Source: Sandaracinus amylolyticus (lineage in GTDB: Bacteria; Myxococcota_A; Polyangia; Polyangiales; Sandaracinaceae). From it: a DNA stretch of 64,000 nucleotides. The translations under genes were made by a program, and so were the position numbers. The notes below the pieces were generated by a model. That model saw nothing but the letters and a program-made list of their open reading frames with translations. It ran no database searches and was not told the origin of the DNA. Below are positions 1-9,566 of the stretch, piece after piece. Where the stretch lies: positions 744,001-808,000 of the forward strand of contig NZ_CP070225.1 of NCBI RefSeq assembly GCF_021631985.1, read 5' to 3'. Each line of letters begins with the position of its first letter. Positions within the stretch are counted from its first letter, which is position 1.

Positions 1-3000
1 AACGACATCGGACGCTGCTCGCCCGGCTCGTCGAGCTGCTCGGGCGTGGCCTCGACCGAGTCGGTCGGAAGGAGCGCCGACGAGGGAGGCACTTCGAGCG
101 CGTCGGACTGGTCGAGGCCGGGCTCGGGCGGCGCGTCGATGCCGGGGTCGGTGTGCTCGCCGGCGCGCGCCGTCGCGAGATCGCGCTGCTCGGTCTCCGC
201 GAGCCCGACGTCGAGCGCGCTCGCCTCGACCGAGTCGTCGTCGAGCACGTCGCGCGAGCGGCCCTCGATGCGCGCCAGCGCGGCCGCGACGTCGGCGTCG
301 TCCGGCGCGAGCTTCTGCACCTTCTGCCACGCCTCGAGCGCTTCCCAGCGGTTGCGCAGGCCGTGCTCCCACGTCAGCGCGATCTCCTTGCGCAGCGCGA
401 TCTCCTGCTCGCGATCGCCGCGCGCCTTCACGAGATCGCTGTCGAGCGCGAGGAGCAGATCCTGGTGTCGCGCCGCGCGACGGAGCGCATGGCGCAGCGC
501 GACGCGCGCCTCGGGATCGTTCGGCGCGACCGCCTTGAGGTTCCCGAGGACCTCCGCCGCGTCGCCGTGACGGCCGAGGTGCTCGAGCACGCTCGCGCGC
601 CGGCGCAGCAGCGCGGCGGCGGTCTTCGAGTCGAGCGCATCCTCGACCAGCTTCGCGAGGTGCTGGTCGAGCATCGGCAGGCGCCCGTTGCGCGCGCCGA
701 GGCTCTCGAGGGCGTCGAGCGGGCCGGGCTCGGAGGGCGCGAAGGTGCTCGCGCGGAGCAGCGCGCCCCATGCGCCGTCCGGCTCGTCGAGCTCGCTCTC
801 GAGCAGGCGCGACGCGCGGAGGAGCAGCGCGGCACCGCCCTTGGGATCCGCCTCCATGTCCTCGGCGATCGCCGCGTACACGTCGACGAGCCCGCGCAAC
901 AGGCCGCTCGCCGCGTCCTTGCCGCGCTCGCGATCGAGCTCGCGCGCAGCCTCCTCGATGCGCGGCGCGAGCTCGCGCGAGCGCACGCCGAGCGCGACCG
1001 CCTGCGCGAGGTACGAGAGCGCCTTCTCGCGATCCTCGAGCCCGTCCTCGCAGAGTCGGACCGCGCGGAGCAGCGCCTCGATGCGCGACGCGTCGTCCTT
1101 CGCGCCGCCGCGACGGCGGTCGTACACGACGAGCAGCTCGTCCCCGCGACCGGCACGCGGCGCGAGATCTTCCGCGACCGCGAGCACCTCGTCGTCGTTG
1201 GGCGCGAGCGAGCACGCACGGAGCGCACGATCGAGCGCGCCCGAGGGATCCTCGGCCTCCTGATCGAGCAGCGACGCGTGCCGCAGCAGGAGCTCGATCT
1301 TGCGCTCCTTCTCCTCGGCCCGGCGGATCAGCGTCTCGTACACCTGCGCGAGCCGCGGCCACGCCGCGGCCTTCACCGCGAGGCGATCGACCTCGTCGTG
1401 CACCGCGCGATCGTCGCCGCGCACCACCGCATCGAGATCGATCGCGAGCGCCTTGAGCGTCGACTCCAGCGCAGCGCCCGCGTCGCCGAGCTCTTCCTGC
1501 ACGCGCGCCGCATCGAGCCAGCGCGCGCGCTTGATCGCGGCGTCGTCGCTGCTCTCCGCGATCGACACGAAGTGCTCGACGAGGCGCGGCGCCAGCCCCG
1601 CTGCGCGCGCGAGCTCGCGAAGCTGGGCCTCGGCGTCGGAGTCTCCTTCGCGCGCTCGCTCCGCGAGCTTCTCCCACGCGCCGTCGACGTCACCGAGACG
1701 TCGGAACGCGATCTCCGCGCTGCGGCGCACGAGAGCGCTCACGGCGCTCGGATCGTCCCCGAGGTCGGCGAGCGAGTCGAGCGCGATGACGAGATCCTTC
1801 CACCGCTCCGCCGGCTCGAGCAGCGCGATCAACCGGCGCAGCGGCTCGGCCTCCGTGAGGTCGGCATCGGCCCACGCGTAGAGCGCGTCGATCGCACGCG
1901 CGGGATCGCGCAGCTCGTCCTCGTAGAGATCGGAGAGCCGCTTCGCGACCGGGACGCGCAGCCCCGGATCTTCGAGCACCTGCAGCGTGCGCTCGAGCGC
2001 GTCGGCGACGCCGTGCCGATCCTCGATGCGATCGTTCCACGTCGCGAGCAGCTCGAGCGCAGGGAGGCACGTCGGATCGATCGTGCGCACCACCACGTTC
2101 GAGAGCTCGATCGCGTCGCGCGGACGATCGAGCCGCTCCGCGAGCAGCGCCGCGCGCTCGAGGAGCAGATCGCGCTTGTCGCTCGGCGCCTCGGCGATGT
2201 TCGCGAGCCGCTCGAGCGCCTCGTCGAGCGCGGCGACGTCGTCCTGGGCACGCGCACGATCGCGAAGGAACGAGAGCGCCTCGACGTCCTCGCCGGCGTC
2301 GAGCACCTCGCGATACGCCTCGGCCGCTGCGGCCTCGTTGCCGACGCGCTCGCGCAGCGTGCGCGCGATGCGGCGGTAGAGCGCGGCGCGCATCGCGCGG
2401 TCTTCCTCGAGCCGCGCGCGCTCGCGCAGGAGCACGACGAGATCCTTGAAGCGCTCGCTGCGATCGTAGACGTCGCAGAGCGCGTCGAGGATCGCCTCGT
2501 CGCGCGGCGCGAGCTCGTGGGCGCGCGCGTAGAATTCACCCGCCTGCGCGAGGTCGCGCAGCGTCTCGGCCGCGATGCGGCCCATGCGCGTGTAGGTCGC
2601 GGCGCGCTCGGGCCCATCCTCGACGTCGGCGCGGTACGAGAGCGTCGTGAGCAGTCGATCCGCGTTGCCCGCGCGCTCGTCGATCGCCTCCATGCGCGCG
2701 AGCGCCTCGGGATCGCCGGGCTCGTCCTCGAGCACGCGCGCCCACGCCGAGAACGCGCCCTCCTCGTCGCTCATGCGCTCTTCGAGCACGCGCGCGAGGG
2801 ATCGACACAGCGCCGCGCGATGCGCCCCGTCGGCCTGCTCGATGCGCGTCTTGAGCATCGGAATGGCCTCGGTGAACGCGCCCGCGGCGAGCAGCACGTC
2901 GCACAGCGCGTCGCGTCCCGCGGCGTCGGTCGGCACGAGATCGCGCAGGTTGCGCAGCGCCGACATCGCCTCCTCGAGATCGCCGCGTCGATCGCGATGG

Positions 3001-4673
3001 ATCGCCGCGAGGCGCCGATAGACCTCGGCCTTCTGCTGCGGCTCGAGCGTCGAGAGCGCCTCGCGCTCGAGCACCTGCACGAGATCGTCCCAGCGCTCCG
3101 TCGCTTCGAGCAGGCGCACCAGCGCCGCGCGCGCCTCGCGATCCGAGGGATCGAGGGCAGCGACGCCCTTCCACGCGCCGATCGCGCCCTCGGCGTCCTG
3201 GAGCCGACGCTCGCTGAGCGCCGCGACCTCGCGGAGCCGCTGGGTGCGCGCCTCGACCGAGAGCCCCGGCATGCGCGCCGCGCCGAGCAGGAGCTCGCGC
3301 AGCGGGGCCCACTCGCCGCGCTTGCGCAGGTGCTCCTCGACCAGCGCGAGCGCTTCCGCGTCCGAGGCATCGATCTCGAGGATCTGCCGCGCCGACGCGA
3401 CGGCGCCTTCTTCGTCGCCGCGCGCGCGCAGCGCGCCGACCATCTCGCGCAGGCGTGGGATGCGCTCGTTCGGCGGCAGGCCCTGCGACGCGACGGTGAG
3501 CGCGCGCAGCGCGTCCTCGTCGCGACCGGCGCGCCGGTAGAGCTCCACGAGCTGCGACGCGGCCTCCGCATCGCCCTCCTCGAGCAGCCACTCGAGGCAC
3601 GTGATCGCGTAGTCGACCTGGCCCGCGTCGAGATACGCCTTCGCGAGCCGGCGGCGACGCTCGCCCGCGCCCGGCGCTTCGGGCGCTCGCGCGAGGAACG
3701 CGACCCATCGTCGTGGCAGCAGATCGAAGTGCCCGACGCGCTCCGCGATGCGCTCCAGCAGCGCGAGCGCTCCGTCGTGATCGGGCGCTCCGTCGAGCGC
3801 GGTCTCGAGGTGCGTGACCGCGTCGGCCGGCGGCAGCTTCTGCGCGAGCTGGAAGAGCACGTCCGCCGCGCGACGGCGATCGGCGTCGGCGATCATCGCG
3901 TCGCCGCTCTGCTCGGCGCGCGTGAGGTACACGCGCGCGAGGTCCTGCATCACCTCGACGTCGCCCGGCGCCACGCCGAGCGCGCGCTTGAGCGCGACCA
4001 CCGCGCCCTCCAGGTCCGCGAGATCGTGGGCGCGGACGTGTGCGAGCTCGCGCAGCAGCGCGACCTTGCGCTCGGGATCGGGCTCGGCCTTCGACTCGAG
4101 CTCGCAGAGCGTCGCCGCGGCCTTGAGGTTGCCGGCCTGTCGATAGATCTCGCGCGCCGCGTAGATCGCGGGCACGAGCGTCGGATCGAGCTCGAACGCC
4201 TTGCGATAGTGGGTGATCGCCTTGTCGGCGCGCTTGAACGAGTGCTCCCAGACCTCACCGAGGCGGTGCTGCAGCGCCGCGACGTCGCGCGCGTCGCCAC
4301 CGACGTGCGCGAGGGCATCGGCGCGCCGCTCGAGCAGCTCCGCGAGCCGTCGATGATCCGCGGCCTCTTCGTAGATCGCGGTGAGCCGCAGCCCTGCGTC
4401 GGCGTGCGCCGCGTTGCGCTCGAGCGAGCGCTCGTAGAGACGCATGCTGCGCGCGCGGTCGCCGAGCGCGCCCCACGCGAGCTCGCCCGCTTCGAAGAAC
4501 GCCTGCGATGCGGCGCCGTGATCGGTGCTTCGTCCCGCCCATCCCTCGAGGAGGTTGGCGAGCGACGCGTAGTCGCCGATGCGCTGGTAGTGCGCCCGGA
4601 GCGCTGCGTACGCCGACGCATCGTCAGGGTTGCGGCGCAGGCGTGCGATGAGCTCCTCGGCCGTCGCGTCCAT
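1..4673 (-). CDS. Giant tetratricopeptide-repeat protein, C-terminus beyond the window
   Basis: The minus-strand frame is open for about 1557 codons from an ATG at 4671-4673 down to the window edge, so the C-terminus is missing. It starts MDATAEELIARLRRNPDD and consists almost wholly of TPR-type helical pairs. A repeating pattern of a Leu/Ala-rich helix, then D-P-x-x-x-x-A or similar, then A-x-x-x-Y/L-E-x-x-L recurs throughout. The last visible stretch, roughly the final 100 residues, turns acidic and Pro/Ser-rich, as in a linker. There is no signal peptide and no enzyme motif. Such proteins act as protein-interaction scaffolds; very long soluble TPR proteins are common in myxobacteria. It is transcribed divergently from pdxH with about 160 bp between. 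A plus-strand frame in the same codon register is also open over most of this gene and is a shadow of its GC-rich codons. The partner and role are unknown. Confidence 0.85.
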   Translation of the reverse strand, partial: MDATAEELIARLRRNPDDASAYAALRAHYQRIGDYASLANLLEGWAGRSTDHGAASQAFFEAGELAWGALGDRARSMRLYERSLERNAAHADAGLRLTAIYEEAADHRRLAELLERRADALAHVGGDARDVAALQHRLGEVWEHSFKRADKAITHYRKAFELDPTLVPAIYAAREIYRQAGNLKAAATLCELESKAEPDPERKVALLRELAHVRAHDLADLEGAVVALKRALGVAPGDVEVMQDLARVYLTRAEQSGDAMIADADRRRAADVLFQLAQKLPPADAVTHLETALDGAPDHDGALALLERIAERVGHFDLLPRRWVAFLARAPEAPGAGERRRRLAKAYLDAGQVDYAITCLEWLLEEGDAEAASQLVELYRRAGRDEDALRALTVASQGLPPNERIPRLREMVGALRARGDEEGAVASARQILEIDASDAEALALVEEHLRKRGEWAPLRELLLGAARMPGLSVEARTQRLREVAALSERRLQDAEGAIGAWKGVAALDPSDREARAALVRLLEATERWDDLVQVLEREALSTLEPQQKAEVYRRLAAIHRDRRGDLEEAMSALRNLRDLVPTDAAGRDALCDVLLAAGAFTEAIPMLKTRIEQADGAHRAALCRSLARVLEERMSDEEGAFSAWARVLEDEPGDPEALARMEAIDERAGNADRLLTTLSYRADVEDGPERAATYTRMGRIAAETLRDLAQAGEFYARAHELAPRDEAILDALCDVYDRSERFKDLVVLLRERARLEEDRAMRAALYRRIARTLRERVGNEAAAAEAYREVLDAGEDVEALSFLRDRARAQDDVAALDEALERLANIAEAPSDKRDLLLERAALLAERLDRPRDAIELSNVVVRTIDPTCLPALELLATWNDRIEDRHGVADALERTLQVLEDPGLRVPVAKRLSDLYEDELRDPARAIDALYAWADADLTEAEPLRRLIALLEPAERWKDLVIALDSLADLGDDPSAVSALVRRSAEIAFRRLGDVDGAWEKLAERAREGDSDAEAQLRELARAAGLAPRLVEHFVSIAESSDDAAIKRARWLDAARVQEELGDAGAALESTLKALAIDLDAVVRGDDRAVHDEVDRLAVKAAAWPRLAQVYETLIRRAEEKERKIELLLRHASLLDQEAEDPSGALDRALRACSLAPNDDEVLAVAEDLAPRAGRGDELLVVYDRRRGGAKDDASRIEALLRAVRLCEDGLEDREKALSYLAQAVALGVRSRELAPRIEEAARELDRERGKDAASGLLRGLVDVYAAIAEDMEADPKGGAALLLRASRLLESELDEPDGAWGALLRASTFAPSEPGPLDALESLGARNGRLPMLDQHLAKLVEDALDSKTAAALLRRRASVLEHLGRHGDAAEVLGNLKAVAPNDPEARVALRHALRRAARHQDLLLALDSDLVKARGDREQEIALRKEIALTWEHGLRNRWEALEAWQKVQKLAPDDADVAAALARIEGRSRDVLDDDSVEASALDVGLAETEQRDLATARAGEHTDPGIDAPPEPGLDQSDALEVPPSSALLPTDSVEATPEQLDEPGEQRPMS

Positions 4674-4833
4674 CTCTCTCGCGGGGCTCGCTGTCCAGGG
4701 TCGGGCGGGTGGGTAGAGCAGGCTACCATACGTCGTCTCCGTCTCGCGAATGCCTCTTCGTTTGGTCTTCGGCGCTCGTGAGCGAATGACCCTGGGCGGA
4801 TTCGCGAGGCGGGCGTACGTATCGCGCACGACG

Positions 4834-5424
4834 ATGAGCTCGCCCTCTGCCGATCCGATCGCCCTCTTCCTCGAGACCCGCTCGCGCGCCGAGCCGAACG
4901 AGCCGTGGGACGCCGTCGCATGTGCGCTCGCGACCGCCGACGCGAAGGGTCGCCCGAGCGCGCGCTTCGTGCTGGTGAAGGAGGTCGATGCGGACGGCTT
5001 CTGGTTCTACACGAACGAGCAAAGCCAGAAGGGCCAGGACCTCGACGCGAACCCGTGGGCGTCGCTCTGCTTCTTCTGGCCCAGCGTCCACACGCAGTTC
5101 CGCATCGAGGGTCCGGTGGAGAAGGCGAGCCCGGCGCGCAGCGACGCGTACTTCGCGTCGCGCCCGCGCATCTCGCAGATCGGCGCGTGGGCGAGCGATC
5201 AGAGCCGCCCGATCGCGTCGCGCGAGACGCTCACCGACCGAGTGCGCCAGCTCGAGGCGAAGTTCGAGGGCAAGCCGGTCCCGCGCCCGCCGCACTGGGG
5301 CGGGTATCGCGTGATCCCCCAGGTGATCGAGCACTGGGTCGAGGGCGACTATCGCCTCCACGATCGCTTCCGCTACGAGCGCCAGAAGGACGGCGCCTGG
5401 CGCGTCACGCGCCTCGCTCCGTGA
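4834..5424 (+). CDS. pdxH: Pyridoxamine/pyridoxine 5'-phosphate oxidase
   Basis: This is the FMN-dependent oxidase that converts PNP or PMP to pyridoxal 5'-phosphate, the last step of vitamin B6 synthesis and salvage, in the cytosol. The 196-residue product shows the family's landmarks in order: ADPIALF near the N-terminus; RFVLVKEVD and FWFYTNEQSQKG for FMN phosphate binding; the SRPRISQIGAWAS segment; and the C-terminal signature RLHDRFRYER followed by WRVTRLAP, which matches E. coli PdxH closely. In-frame ATGs at 4750 and 4786 would add 28 or 16 residues; neither has a clear ribosome site, and ATG 4834 is chosen because homology begins a few residues after it. It converges with the next gene, and the two stop codons abut. 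Confidence 0.93.
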   Translation: MSSPSADPIALFLETRSRAEPNEPWDAVACALATADAKGRPSARFVLVKEVDADGFWFYTNEQSQKGQDLDANPWASLCFFWPSVHTQFRIEGPVEKASPARSDAYFASRPRISQIGAWASDQSRPIASRETLTDRVRQLEAKFEGKPVPRPPHWGGYRVIPQVIEHWVEGDYRLHDRFRYERQKDGAWRVTRLAP

Positions 5425-6510
5425 TCACTCCGCGCTGATCGCGAGGTGCCCCGGCCCGAGCTCGACCACGAGCGAGGCGAGCAGGGCCCACCCGAGCGCG
5501 CCGTCGATCGCGCTCTCGACGTGCGCCTCGAGCGAGTCGTCCATCACGTCGCGCGCGATCGGCACGTCGGTGATCGCGACGTCGCCGAGACGCACCGTCG
5601 CGGTCTCGGCATCGAGCCCGATCCGCTCGGCCCCGCTCGGCGTGATCGCGAGCGCGTACGCGCCCGCGCTGTCCACCAGCAGGTGCGCGGTGCGCCCGTC
5701 GATCTCGACGTGCGCGACGAGGATGGTGCCCTCGAACGTCGCATGCGCGATCCCATCGCGTGCCGCGGGCACGCCGAGCGTCGATTGCGATCCCTGCTCG
5801 ATGCGCGCCCCGACGCGCGCGAGCAGATCGAGCCCGATCACCGCGCCGAGCTCCACGCCGAGCGCCGCGCTCTCCGCGTCGAGATCGCGCACGACGAACG
5901 GCACGTCGCGCACCCGCATCGCACCGAGCGCGATCTCGTCGGCGACGCCGTGCTCGGCACGCAACGAGGGCGCGAGGACCGTGAGGTGCACCGACGTCGC
6001 GATCAGCGCGAGCGTCGCGCGCCCTTCGACGTGGATCGCGATCACCGGCAGCGCCGTGTCCTCGCGCAGTGCGAGCGTGCTCGACGCCGCGCCTTCGCGC
6101 GCGTGGAGCGTGCGACCTCGCGCGATCGCCGCGATCGCCGCGATCGCGCTCGCCCACGGATCGTCGTCGAGCGCACCGAGCGCGCGTGCCGCCGCGTCGT
6201 AGTCGTCGCCTGCGAGGAACGCTGCCGCGCGCAGTCGCACCAAGGGCTCTTCGTGCGCGCCCTCGGTCGCGATCAGCGCCACCGCGGGCCGGCCGAGCGC
6301 GAGCCCCGCGCGCGCCGCGATCTCGCGCGGCAAAGGGTCTCCGGGCAGCGTCGCGCGCGCCTCTTCGCTGCGCGCGAGCGCGGTCTCGAGATCACCCGCT
6401 CGGTATGCACGCACCGCGTCGTCGATCGCGCGTGTGTCGCTCGTGCGCGCCGTCGCGCCTCCGCAGGCCACGAGACAGATCCACCACGAGAGCACGGCGA
6501 GACGTCGCAC
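5425..6510 (-). CDS. Retropepsin-like aspartic protease lipoprotein with two protease-type lobes
   Basis: A 361-residue product starting at GTG 6510, 12 bp after the exonuclease stop, so the two genes probably form an operon. The N-terminus has two Arg, a hydrophobic stretch and the lipobox LVAC (C16), indicating a lipoprotein. Residues about 30-130 look TPR-like. Two retropepsin-type folds follow. The second carries LLVDSAGAY (D280), resembling the catalytic D-[ST]-G-A loop, then an ITPSGAERIGL segment. The first has the same strand pattern but ATS where the Asp should be, so it is probably catalytically dead. Retropepsins act as dimers; a tandem with one dead lobe might make an asymmetric intramolecular pair or a binding module. 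Protease activity is inferred, and the deviation from D-T-G lowers confidence. Confidence 0.7.
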   Translation of the reverse strand: MRRLAVLSWWICLVACGGATARTSDTRAIDDAVRAYRAGDLETALARSEEARATLPGDPLPREIAARAGLALGRPAVALIATEGAHEEPLVRLRAAAFLAGDDYDAAARALGALDDDPWASAIAAIAAIARGRTLHAREGAASSTLALREDTALPVIAIHVEGRATLALIATSVHLTVLAPSLRAEHGVADEIALGAMRVRDVPFVVRDLDAESAALGVELGAVIGLDLLARVGARIEQGSQSTLGVPAARDGIAHATFEGTILVAHVEIDGRTAHLLVDSAGAYALAITPSGAERIGLDAETATVRLGDVAITDVPIARDVMDDSLEAHVESAIDGALGWALLASLVVELGPGHLAISAE

Positions 6511-6521
6511 CGCGCGCGAGT

Positions 6522-7370
6522 CTAATCCGAGTGCCGGCCCGGGATCGTCGGCGTCCATCCCGCGGGCGCGCACCGCGCGACCGGCACGTCGGTCGGCTCG
6601 ACCCAGAGCAGCCGATCCCCACGCAGCGCGCGCTGCACCTGCTTGTCGTGGAGCCAACCCTCCACCCGCGGCGGCTCGAGCGCCCACACGTCGAAGAGAT
6701 CCTCGATCGCGCACCGCCCCGGCACCCGATAACACACCCGCACGGCGCGACCCTGCGCGTGCGCGTCGCGGAGCAGCGCCTCGACGTCGCCGCGCAACGT
6801 CGCGCGCCCGCCGACGTCCTGTGCGAGCAAGAGATGTCGCGCGGTCGCGGGCCGCAGCACCTCGCGGATCGCGTCGAAGAGGGCGCGTGTCGCGAGCACG
6901 TCGGGCTCGGCGCGATGTGCCGGTCGAGGCAGCGCGAGGTCGTTCGCGAGCGAGGCCAGCGACGCGCTCCCGACCCGCAGCGCGCGCTGCGCGAGCCCGC
7001 GTGTGTCGAGCGCGATCTCCGGCGCCCACGCGAGCTCTCCACGTGCGACCGCCGCGCGCAGGAACGCGAGATCGAACGCGACCGCGTGCCCGATCACGAT
7101 CGCGCCCTCGAGCACCGCGCCGATGCGCGCGGAGAGCGCCTCGAGCCGCGGCGCGCCCGCGAGCATCGCGTCGGTGATCCCGTGCACCTCCACCGACGCG
7201 CCCACGCTCACGCCGGGATCGACGAGCGACACCACGCGGTCGACGACCTCACCGCCCACGACGCGATGGATCGCGACCTCGCAGATCCGATCGTTCGCGG
7301 GATCGCACCCCGTCATCTCGAGATCGAGGAACGCGAGCGCCACCCGCGACAGCGGCTCGTCCCAGCTCAC
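6522..7370 (-). CDS. DEDDh 3'-5' exonuclease (DnaQ-like) with a C-terminal WYL-like domain
   Basis: A 282-residue product from a GTG start. The N-terminal 170 residues form a DnaQ/RNase T-type exonuclease: Exo I is FLDLEMTG (D16, E18), Exo II is IGHAVAFDLAFL, and Exo III is HRAEPDVLAT with the His/Asp of the DEDDh class. The rest, about residues 205-265, follows the WYL pattern of a basic strand (RAVRVCYRVPG), a middle segment with W-A-L-E-P-P, WLHDKQV and a final RLLWVEPTD strand. WYL domains bind nucleic-acid ligands or nucleotides and usually sit in transcription regulators, often linked to DNA damage or defence. The fusion suggests a ligand-gated or DNA-sensing nuclease. The exonuclease call is firm; the WYL call is by pattern only. 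Confidence 0.82.
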   Translation of the reverse strand: MSWDEPLSRVALAFLDLEMTGCDPANDRICEVAIHRVVGGEVVDRVVSLVDPGVSVGASVEVHGITDAMLAGAPRLEALSARIGAVLEGAIVIGHAVAFDLAFLRAAVARGELAWAPEIALDTRGLAQRALRVGSASLASLANDLALPRPAHRAEPDVLATRALFDAIREVLRPATARHLLLAQDVGGRATLRGDVEALLRDAHAQGRAVRVCYRVPGRCAIEDLFDVWALEPPRVEGWLHDKQVQRALRGDRLLWVEPTDVPVARCAPAGWTPTIPGRHSD

Positions 7371-7427
7371 CCACCGATCCTTCGAGCTTCGAGGCGACCC
7401 TGCAACCGCGTGCTAGAGCACCGCGCC

Positions 7428-9371
7428 ATGCGCCTCGCGGATGCGCTCGCGGCCATGCCGCCCGCAGCGTTCGAGCGCCTGCTCTCGCGGCGCGGCGTCA
7501 CCCTCGATCCGGGCAAGCGCCTCCCACCTGCGGAGCAGGCCGCGCGCGCCCTCGCGGTCCTGCCGGCCAAGCGCCTCGCCTCGCTGCCCGCGTCCGCGCA
7601 GGAGGTGATGCGCGCGCTGACCCCGCGCCCCGGCCACGCACCGCGCGCCGCGCTGGGCGGTGGAGCGCTCCCGCTGGTCGAGCTCGGCCTGGTGTTCCCC
7701 CGGGCGGACGCGTCCGACGTGCTCGAGATGCCGGCCGCCTACCGACTTCAGCTCCCCGCGCCTCCGGCCGAGGACCCTCGCGCGTCGCGCGCGCTGCTCG
7801 CGTCCCTCGACGCCGAGACCTACCGCGCCATCGCCATCGCCCACCTCGGCCGCCCTCCGGTCGCGCCGCGCCCGCTGGTGCTCGGCGACGTGCTCGCGGC
7901 GCTCGAGGCCACGTCGGAGCTCGAGCGAGCCCTCGCGGCGCTCCCGCGCTCGCAGCAGCGCCTGCTCGCCGCGATCGAGGCGCGCGGCGGCGAGGTCTCG
8001 GCCGACGAGCTGCTCGAGCTCGCGAAGGAGCCGGCGCGCTGGGGCCCGAGCACGTCGATCCCGAAGTCGGGCGCGCTCGCGATGCTGCTCTCCCGCGCCT
8101 TTCTCCTGCCGGTCGGCGCCGGCGCGTTCGCGCTGCCGGCCGAGGTCGCGACCATCGTGGGCCGCGAGCGCCGTCGCGCCGCGCTCCGTGTCCGCGAGGA
8201 CCTCGCGCGCCGCATCGCCCGGGCCGACGACGATCCCGCGCGCGCTCGCCTCGCCGACGATCCCGGCCCCCTCGCCGCCGCGCTCCTCGCCGAGCTCACC
8301 GCGCGACGCGAGCTCGCGGGCGGCGCCGCGGTCCGTCGCTCTGCGCTGAGAGCCGCTGCGAAAGAGGCCGGCATCGACCCCGAGCGCGCCGATCTCCTCG
8401 TCGCGCTCGCCCGCGCCGTCCGTGGCGGTCCGATCGCCGACCTCCACGCGCAGCTCGTCGCGATCTGGCGCGCCGGTGGCGCATGGGACGAAGCGCGCCT
8501 CGAGCCCGACCACCTCCGCGCGACCGAGCCTGCGCTGCGCGCGCTCACGCCGACCAGCGCGGTCCGCGAGGCCCTGCTCGAGCTGCTCGCCTCGCTCCCC
8601 GAGGGCCGCTTCGCGCCCGCCGACGCGGTCCTGCGCGCCACCCGCTCCGACCTCCGCTGCGACGCCGCCGCCGGGATGCTCGAGCGCGCATCCCGACGCG
8701 CGCCCGGCGCGCTCGTCGCCTCGGTCGACGCGATCCTGAAGGCGCTGCTCGAGCGCTCGCTCCCCGCCCTCGGCGCCCTCGATCGCACCGAGCGTGGCGA
8801 GCTCGTCCGCCTCGCCGCGCCGGTCCGCGCGATGCTCCGCGGCGTCCCGGCGCGCACGCCCTCGCGCCCCGAGCCCGTCGCGCGCTGGGAGAGCGGCGGT
8901 CGCCTGCGCCTCTCCTCGCGCGTCGAGCTCGCCCGCCTGCTCGCGGTCGCGCCGGTCGGACGCGCCGTCCCGCGCGAGCACGACCTCGTGCTGCGCCTCG
9001 ACCGCGAGCGCATCGAGCTCCTCGCGTCCCGCGGCGAGCTCGATCCGGTCCGCGCCGCGCTCGACGCGCTCGCCCCGCCCGACGCCGACGCGTCCCGGCT
9101 GCTCGAGGTCGAGGCGCGCGCGCTGGTGCCCTGCGAGCTCGTCGCCGCGAGCGCGTACCTCGACGTGCCGGACGACGCGCTGCGTCACGAGGTCGCTCGC
9201 GATGACGCGTTCGCTCCGTGGATCGTCCGCGTTCTCTCCGGGGGCGTTCTCCTGCGAGATGGAGCCCCCATCGCGCGCCTGGAGCGCCGTCTACGCGGCC
9301 TCGGGGGCAGCCTGGAGCGGGCACGCGTCGACGGTGTGAACGCCCCGGAGAGCCCCGGGGAGGCGACTTGA
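7428..9371 (+). CDS. Large protein of unknown function, possibly helicase-associated-domain-like
   Basis: A 647-residue product from ATG 7428, beginning MRLADALAAMPPAAFERL. It is Ala/Leu/Arg-rich, mostly helical and soluble, with no signal peptide or membrane segment. The opening (LADALAAMPPAAFERLLSRRG, then repeated short Leu-rich helices and a SAQEVMRAL segment) recalls the XPB/Ssl2-like helicase-associated N-terminal domain found in many bacteria, but I see no Walker motifs, so a helicase is not claimed. The C-terminal quarter alternates strands and helices (HDLVLRLDRERIELL, then DPVRAALDAL), also compatible with that family. It begins 57 bp from the divergent exonuclease-WYL gene; WYL and helicase-associated domains can co-occur in regulators. 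Function unknown. Confidence 0.75.
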   Translation: MRLADALAAMPPAAFERLLSRRGVTLDPGKRLPPAEQAARALAVLPAKRLASLPASAQEVMRALTPRPGHAPRAALGGGALPLVELGLVFPRADASDVLEMPAAYRLQLPAPPAEDPRASRALLASLDAETYRAIAIAHLGRPPVAPRPLVLGDVLAALEATSELERALAALPRSQQRLLAAIEARGGEVSADELLELAKEPARWGPSTSIPKSGALAMLLSRAFLLPVGAGAFALPAEVATIVGRERRRAALRVREDLARRIARADDDPARARLADDPGPLAAALLAELTARRELAGGAAVRRSALRAAAKEAGIDPERADLLVALARAVRGGPIADLHAQLVAIWRAGGAWDEARLEPDHLRATEPALRALTPTSAVREALLELLASLPEGRFAPADAVLRATRSDLRCDAAAGMLERASRRAPGALVASVDAILKALLERSLPALGALDRTERGELVRLAAPVRAMLRGVPARTPSRPEPVARWESGGRLRLSSRVELARLLAVAPVGRAVPREHDLVLRLDRERIELLASRGELDPVRAALDALAPPDADASRLLEVEARALVPCELVAASAYLDVPDDALRHEVARDDAFAPWIVRVLSGGVLLRDGAPIARLERRLRGLGGSLERARVDGVNAPESPGEAT

Positions 9372-9566
9372 CTGGGGCATTACCCCGCGTACTCTCGGGC
9401 CACCGTAGGGGGGCAGTTCCGCACACATGGTGACGTACAACCCGCGCGGTCCGCGTGTCTCACACGCTGACCGGACGGGAGCCGGCGACGTGTGTCCGGG
9501 GTCTCGCTCCCGAGGAGTGAGGTGGGGTCGGTTGGGCCCGCCTCTCCGGTCTGGAGGAAGAGCAGA
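9372..9566 (+). promoter_or_regulatory. Structured leader upstream of the cold-shock gene
   Basis: This 195-bp non-coding stretch precedes the cold-shock gene. It holds two short inverted repeats: gcgtgt/acacgc at 9453-9467 with a 3-nt loop, and cgggagc/gctcccg at 9476-9512. A strong ribosome site, ggaggaag, sits at 9553-9560. Long folded leaders are typical of cspA-type genes, where the RNA rearranges on cooling. No promoter was confidently located. Temperature control is inferred, not seen. Confidence 0.45.

Noticed and set aside
153-4781. A plus-strand open frame of more than 1500 codons over the TPR gene
   Set aside because: It lies in the same codon register antisense to the TPR gene; its product is Arg/Glu/Leu-rich without repeats or motifs, and high GC alone keeps it open.
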